A DNA stretch of 9,690 bases from Elusimicrobiota bacterium (GTDB lineage Bacteria > Elusimicrobiota > Elusimicrobia > UBA1565 > UBA9628): NCBI GenBank assembly GCA_016194625.1, contig JACQBB010000114.1:1-9690 (forward strand). The letters run 5' to 3'. This document shows, in pieces, positions 5,718 through 9,690 of this stretch. A program made the position numbers and the translations under genes. The notes below the pieces were generated by a model. The model saw nothing but the letters and a program-made list of their open reading frames with translations, was not told where the DNA came from and did not search any database. Each line of letters starts with the position of its first letter. Positions within the stretch are counted from its first letter, which is position 1.

Positions 5718-7158
5718 ATGACCAAGAGCTCAGAAGAAGCCGTCGGCGCGATGGAAGAATTCCCCGGACACGACGCGGCCCCGGCGTCCCAGGCCGAGTG
5801 GTTCGGCCACCCGAAGGGGCTGTACGTCCTCTTCTTCACCGAGATGTGGGAGCGCTTCTCCTACTACGGCATGCGCGCCCTGCTCGTGCTGTACATGACC
5901 AAGGCGCTCCTGCTCGACGCCGACAAGGGCGCCACCGTGTTCGGCTACGCGGGCGTGGTCGCGTTCGTGCAGTGGTTCGTCGGCCTGTTCGGCATGCACG
6001 ACAAGCTCTCGGTCCAGGCGATGTCGTCGCAGATCTACGGCCTGTACACCGGCTTCGTGTACTTCACGCCGTTCTTCGGCGGCATCCTGGCCGACCGCGT
6101 GTTCGGCCAGCGCAAGTCGGTGTACATCGGCGGCGTGCTGATGGCGATCGGCCACTTCCTGATGGCGATCAAGAGCATGTTCTTCCCGGCGCTGTTCTTC
6201 CTGATCCTGGGCAACGGCTGCTTCAAGCCGAACATCTCCACGCAGGTGGGCAATCTCTATCCGGAAGGCGACCACCGGCGCGACTCGGCCTTCACGATCT
6301 TCTACATGGGCATCAACCTGGGCGCGTTCTTCTCGCCGCTGATCTGCGGCACGCTCGGCCAGAAGGTCGGCTGGGACTGGGGCTTCGGCGCCGCGGGCGT
6401 CGGCATGCTGCTGGGCCTGGTGATCTACCACTTCGGCAAGCACCTGCTGCCGCCGGACCGCCTGGCGCAGAAGTCGGCCGGCACCGCGAAGGTCGAGACG
6501 GCCATCACCCCGGCCGAGTGGAAGGCCATCGGCGCGCTCGTGTTCCTGTGCCTGGTCAACATCGTCTTCTGGGCGGTGTACGAGCAGCAGGGCAACACGC
6601 TCCAGCTGTGGGCCGGCCGACGAGAACACGCGCTGGACCTTCTTCGGCGTGACCATCCCGTCCACCTGGTACCAGATGTTCAACCCGCTGTTCATCTTCA
6701 TGTTCGCCCCGCTGATGGACAAGTTCTGGGGCTGGCAGAACAAGCGCGGCCAGGAGCCCACCAGCGTCACCAAGATGGGCATCGGCTGCGTCCTGCTCGG
6801 CGGCGCGTTCATCATCATGATCGCGGCGTCCAAGCTGATCGGCGCCAAGGAGCAGGGCAGCCTGCTCTGGCTCGTCACCACGACCTGGCTGTTCACGATG
6901 GGCGAGCTGTACCTGTCGCCGATCGGCCTGTCGCTGGTCTCCAAGATCGCCCCGGCGCGCATGGTCTCCATGCTGATGGGCATGTGGTTCCTGTCGAGCT
7001 TCTTCGGCAACTACCTGTCCGGCTTCATCGGCGGCTTCTACGAGACGATGACCAAGCAGGCCTTCTTCACGCTCCTGCTCGGACTCGGCGTCGGCGCCGG
7101 CCTCATCTTCTTCGCGGCCAACAAGCCGCTTCGGAAGGCCATCGGCCACGAGATCTGA
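5718..7158 (+). pseudogene. POT/PTR2-family proton-coupled peptide transporter, frameshifted
   Basis: This proton-dependent oligopeptide transporter is an inner-membrane protein that imports di- and tripeptides. The first frame gives 299 good residues: the proton-coupling ExxERF motif at 42-47 (EMWERFSYYG), GGILADR at 121-127, FKPNIS at 169-174, the PTR2 signature FYMGINLGAFFSPL at 195-208, and VYEQQGNTLQLWA at 287-299. After 6614 that frame turns into Arg/His-rich nonsense, while the +1 frame resumes at once with ADENTRWTFFGV and continues through the last membrane helices to TGA at 7156-7158. Removing one GGCC from the GGCCGGCC at 6611-6618 restores an uninterrupted protein of about 478 residues, normal for the family. 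The rest of the reading frame is intact, so this is either a very recent mutation or a sequencing/assembly error. A programmed shift is the least likely explanation. Confidence 0.88.
6611..6618 (+). other. GGCC tandem duplication that breaks the transporter frame
   Basis: The bases GGCCGGCC are two copies of GGCC. Reading TGG-GCC-GAC-GAG, with one copy dropped, gives WADE as expected for POT proteins and joins the two open frames exactly. The same 8 bp are also a perfect palindrome. A net +1 change from a single-base insertion nearby would have the same effect on frame but a less natural protein junction. Confidence 0.8.
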
Positions 7159-7180
7159 CCGGCGGACGCCGCAAAAAGAG

Positions 7181-7210
7181 AAGCCCCCGCGGCGAGCGCC
7201 GCGGGGGCTT
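7181..7210. terminator. Strong hairpin terminator, probably bidirectional
   Basis: The 13-bp perfect stem aagcccccgcggc (7181-7193) pairs with gccgcgggggctt (7198-7210) around the loop gagc. It lies 22 bp after the transporter stop and 19 bp beyond the stop of the convergent minus-strand ATPase gene. The plus strand is followed by a short T-rich stretch. On the minus strand the stem is followed, after a few bases, by a five-T run (complement of the A-run near 7173-7177). It can serve both convergent genes. Confidence 0.85.
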
Positions 7211-7229
7211 TACTTTGTCGATTCATGGA

Positions 7230-9587
7230 TTAAAACGGCGTCAATTGTTTGTTTTTGATCAGATAATACTTCGCATGTGCGATGACGAAAACCTTGTTCT
7301 TGAAAAACAAGTAGCGCCGAGCGTTGAGGCGTTCTTGAAGCCCTTTGAAGTCTGAAAACGGGGTTGACGTTTTTTCATCGAAACCGAGCATATAACCCTT
7401 TTCAAACAGTGTCGACACAAATCGATTTTTCTTTGTGTCGTCATAACCGTGGCTGGCCAGGATTTCGGCCAATTCAGTGTATTCGAGAACTTTCCCGTGA
7501 TGCTCCTGAAGTTTGGAGAGAATTGACGCCACCTCAGGATATTCCGCGCGTGTTTCCGCGATTAGATTGTTATTCAGGAACGAAGTATAGCTTTCGATTG
7601 CATAGGTCAAATCTTCGAAAACAATCTTCTCGTGCCCGCGGTTCACTGCGGATTCGAATAATCGACTCACGAAATAAATCAAATCACGCGGGCGTCGGGT
7701 CACAATTTGGTCAATAACGTCAAACGGATGCTCCTTGCTGCTTATTGCGAAGAATTCAGTCCACACCGCTTCAATGTCGGCATCTTCAGGAAGTTCGAGA
7801 ATTACCCTAAAACGATCACCGAGCATGCGTCGGAGCAGTTCGGGATGGTTCTCCCAGTCGATTTCATGGGACATGGCCACAAGCTTGTCGGGCTCGTTAA
7901 CGGCCTTAAGGATGTATTCAAAAATGTCTTTGCGTAGGAAAACTATTGATCGCAGCTGAACATCCTGCCCCTTGCTGCTAAGGTCCCTCTGGATTTTTCC
8001 TTGAGTTTCAAGCAGGCTTAAAATTAGGTCAGACTGGACGTCCAAATCGTGCTTTGCATCCCAGGTTTTGTCGAGATTGTCCGCGAGTAGGATTACCTTC
8101 AAGAATTTTGATTTCTGGGCGGAAAAGTATTCTTTAAGAAGACGAATCAGCGGTCCCAAATATTGCTCATGATAGGCTTCAAGGACTTTGGGGGCGGGAT
8201 CGGATGATTTTTGGATACGCTCCGTAATTTCTCGGAGTGCACCGAACGCATTTAGCTGCATAAACGGACCGTGCTTCTCTTGAAACTTTAGGAGCAATTC
8301 TTCATTCGCGGTGAATCCGGCACCGGCTTGCCGTTCAAGTACTCTGTCGCAGACGATTAGCGCCAACTTCGAAATAATTACGTGTCGCCAGACAGTGAAT
8401 AGGAAAGAGAGCTTTGAGGCGGGGCTGGAAAACACGCTCGCGAGTTCAATGTCTTCCAGTAGTTCGATGGATTCGGGCTTGAGAGCTATAACGAAGTTAT
8501 TAGGGTCACGAGAGAGGGCATTAGCCGCTTTGATGTAAATCGCAGATTTGCCGCTTCCTTTGCGACCTAAAATCATGGTCCGTTCTTGTCGCATGGCGAC
8601 TTGATACGATGCCGTTTCGACGAAATAGTGGAGCAGCCCCTCTTGCTCCTGTTCAGCGACCTCGCAACCAACGCCGAGCTTGATAAGGTTGAGGGCGTGA
8701 ACCTCTTTGGGTTCTGTGATTACGCCTTCAAATTGCGACTCCAACCAAACCTTTATTTTTGCGCACAGATCTTCAGCGGATTCGTATTGGACGAGGATTT
8801 CTTCGTAGTCGAGGGGCGCTTTGAACTTTGAGGGTGCGGTGAGGAGTACGTGATTTCCCAGTCCGCTAGCAAGTCCGGCCCAAAAAGCATTGCCAGCATT
8901 TTCGATGAATCCGTTGTCTGAAGACTGGCCAAGTAGATGAATCAGGATGCGACTAGATTTGTAGATGTTCTGGAAGTACCACTCGATTGGGCGATAGGCG
9001 ATTTCCTGTGCATCGTCGACGATGGTCGAAAATCGGAGGCTTTTCCTGGCATTCTCGACCGTATCGCCGAGGTCGAGAGACGGTTGAGTCTTTACTTTGC
9101 TCTGGATGTAGAGGAGATCGTTTGAGTTCCGGGCTAGATTTGCAGCGTTAGCATGTTCTTTGAATAGCCCCGCACGGTAATATTTTTTCTGGAGAGCCCC
9201 TTGAATGTCACCGGAATTGCTAAACGCTGTGTATCGGACATTCCGAAGAATAAAGTCGCGATAAATATTTTTCGAATTATTGATGTTCTCGTTGAGAAGA
9301 ATCAGGATTTCTCGATCTTTGCCGACGGCATAGCCGAGCTCGAAAAGCACGTTGTGATTGAAATAGGTTAAGTCCGCAACAAACACGGAGGCCGCGCTAA
9401 TAGCAGCGAGCACTTCTTTGCTGATTGCCCGGGTTTCCTTGTAATCCTCCCAGGTTTCAGCGTGATAGCGTTTTTGATGTTGGTTGAACCCGCGGACAGC
9501 GCCCTTGATTGCATCGACATTTTCGTCGGCTTTTCCTGAAACTTTGCCTTGGTAGGCGAAGAATATCGTTTCTGTTCGGTCAGTCAT
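7230..9587 (-). CDS. TIR/NDT-like domain fused to a Sll1717-type P-loop ATPase; candidate single-gene defence protein
   Basis: The 785-residue protein reads from ATG 9587. Residues about 5-130 form a TIR-like/nucleoside 2-deoxyribosyltransferase-like fold: strand TIFFAY, then VFVADLTYFNHNVLFELGYAVG at about 68-89, where Glu83 fits the catalytic Glu of NAD- or nucleoside-cleaving members. Residues about 211-285 (NAFWAGLASGLGNHVLL) look like a second, degenerate copy. An ATPase follows: Walker A GRKGSGKS at 341-348, Walker B ending LLADNLDK with Asp503, a VFLRKDIF strand at 549-556, and an EIDW...LLRRML region at 575-589, a layout I associate with Sll1717-family P-loop ATPases. Residues about 680-785 may hold a winged helix. 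GC is much lower than the flanks, pointing to horizontal transfer. The likely mode is ATPase sensing of infection followed by NAD or nucleotide cleavage; this is inferred. It starts 21 bp after the dapA stop with no clear Shine-Dalgarno, so it may be read from the dapA transcript. Confidence 0.85.
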   Translation of the reverse strand: MTDRTETIFFAYQGKVSGKADENVDAIKGAVRGFNQHQKRYHAETWEDYKETRAISKEVLAAISAASVFVADLTYFNHNVLFELGYAVGKDREILILLNENINNSKNIYRDFILRNVRYTAFSNSGDIQGALQKKYYRAGLFKEHANAANLARNSNDLLYIQSKVKTQPSLDLGDTVENARKSLRFSTIVDDAQEIAYRPIEWYFQNIYKSSRILIHLLGQSSDNGFIENAGNAFWAGLASGLGNHVLLTAPSKFKAPLDYEEILVQYESAEDLCAKIKVWLESQFEGVITEPKEVHALNLIKLGVGCEVAEQEQEGLLHYFVETASYQVAMRQERTMILGRKGSGKSAIYIKAANALSRDPNNFVIALKPESIELLEDIELASVFSSPASKLSFLFTVWRHVIISKLALIVCDRVLERQAGAGFTANEELLLKFQEKHGPFMQLNAFGALREITERIQKSSDPAPKVLEAYHEQYLGPLIRLLKEYFSAQKSKFLKVILLADNLDKTWDAKHDLDVQSDLILSLLETQGKIQRDLSSKGQDVQLRSIVFLRKDIFEYILKAVNEPDKLVAMSHEIDWENHPELLRRMLGDRFRVILELPEDADIEAVWTEFFAISSKEHPFDVIDQIVTRRPRDLIYFVSRLFESAVNRGHEKIVFEDLTYAIESYTSFLNNNLIAETRAEYPEVASILSKLQEHHGKVLEYTELAEILASHGYDDTKKNRFVSTLFEKGYMLGFDEKTSTPFSDFKGLQERLNARRYLFFKNKVFVIAHAKYYLIKNKQLTPF

Positions 9588-9608
9588 GAGGGGTTGTTCC
9601 AGCCTTAA

Positions 9609-9690
9609 CTAGATAATCCCGAAATCCTTCAGCGCCTTCTTGACCTTCGGCCGCGCCTCGGCCGACAGCGGGGTCAGCGGCAGGCGCGGC
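9609..9690 (-). CDS. dapA: 4-hydroxy-tetrahydrodipicolinate synthase, C-terminal end (5' part outside window)
   Basis: The minus strand from the window edge reads PRLPLTPLSAEARPKVKKAL followed by KDFGII and TAG (stop at 9611-9609). The 'RLPLTPLS...ALK' ending is characteristic of DapA, the lysine/diaminopimelate-pathway enzyme that condenses pyruvate with aspartate semialdehyde in the cytoplasm. Only 26 residues are visible, so the call rests on this tail alone; another member of the DapA/NAL aldolase family is possible. Its GC is high like the rest of the chromosome, in contrast to the gene that follows it. Confidence 0.75.
   Translation of the reverse strand, partial: PRLPLTPLSAEARPKVKKALKDFGII

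Noticed and set aside
5730..7010. Long open frame on the minus strand opposite the transporter
   Set aside because: It is the antisense shadow of a conserved membrane protein, with biased composition and no family match.
6619..7158. Programmed +1 frameshift in the transporter
   Set aside because: There is no slippery codon, stop codon at the shift point or stimulatory structure beyond the GGCC repeat, and POT transporters are not known to use recoding.
9602..9610. gccttaact matches 3711-3719 in the palindromic element
   Set aside because: Only 9 bp are shared and neither an arm nor a hairpin follows; it is compatible with chance and gives no proof of a second element copy.

Overview
The window comes from a GC-rich bacterium, probably Gram-negative. 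A hand-counted 60-base stretch at 5341-5400 holds 46 G/C. Signs of a cell envelope are a signal-peptide-bearing TldD-like protein, an exported-looking glutathione peroxidase, a GmhB-like phosphatase and a POT transporter. Shine-Dalgarno sequences are weak or absent at most starts. Several genes instead carry a TANNNT -10 box only 6-7 nt before the start codon, the arrangement of leaderless transcripts. I cannot fix the phylum; Elusimicrobiota or another deep, GC-rich lineage would fit, but that is a guess.

Layout. (1) 1-3703, plus strand: an operon of two tandem TldD/PmbA-family metallopeptidase-related genes (the first cut by the window edge, the second lacking its zinc ligands) and a family-2 glycosyltransferase, joined by GTGA and ATGA stop/start overlaps. 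(2) 3702-3764: a 63-bp AT-rich near-perfect palindrome between convergent genes. (3) 3768-5079, minus strand: a sulfite-oxidase-like molybdopterin oxidoreductase followed by a glutathione peroxidase, a plausible redox pair. (4) 5080-5143: a compact divergent promoter region. (5) 5144-7158, plus strand: a GmhB-like HAD phosphatase, then a POT-family peptide transporter whose frame is broken by a GGCC tandem duplication at 6611-6618, closed by a strong hairpin terminator. (6) 7230-9587, minus strand: a 785-codon gene of clearly lower GC (29 G/C in 60 bases at 8041-8100). It encodes a TIR/nucleoside-deoxyribosyltransferase-like domain, a second degenerate copy of that fold, a P-loop ATPase resembling the Sll1717 type, and a C-terminal region that may be a winged helix. 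(7) 9609-9690, minus strand: the last codons of dapA.

The large low-GC gene is the one accessory-looking insertion. It lies between the core gene dapA and the POT transporter and has the architecture of a single-gene anti-phage NADase/ATPase system, so it is the best candidate here for an undescribed system. The other notable signals are the active/inactive TldD pair, the leaderless promoter pattern, a start-stop AUG-UAA in front of the peroxidase, the frameshifted transporter and the palindromic repeat. No stretch longer than 300 bases lacks a gene, and I saw no rRNA, tRNA, CRISPR array or transposase gene.
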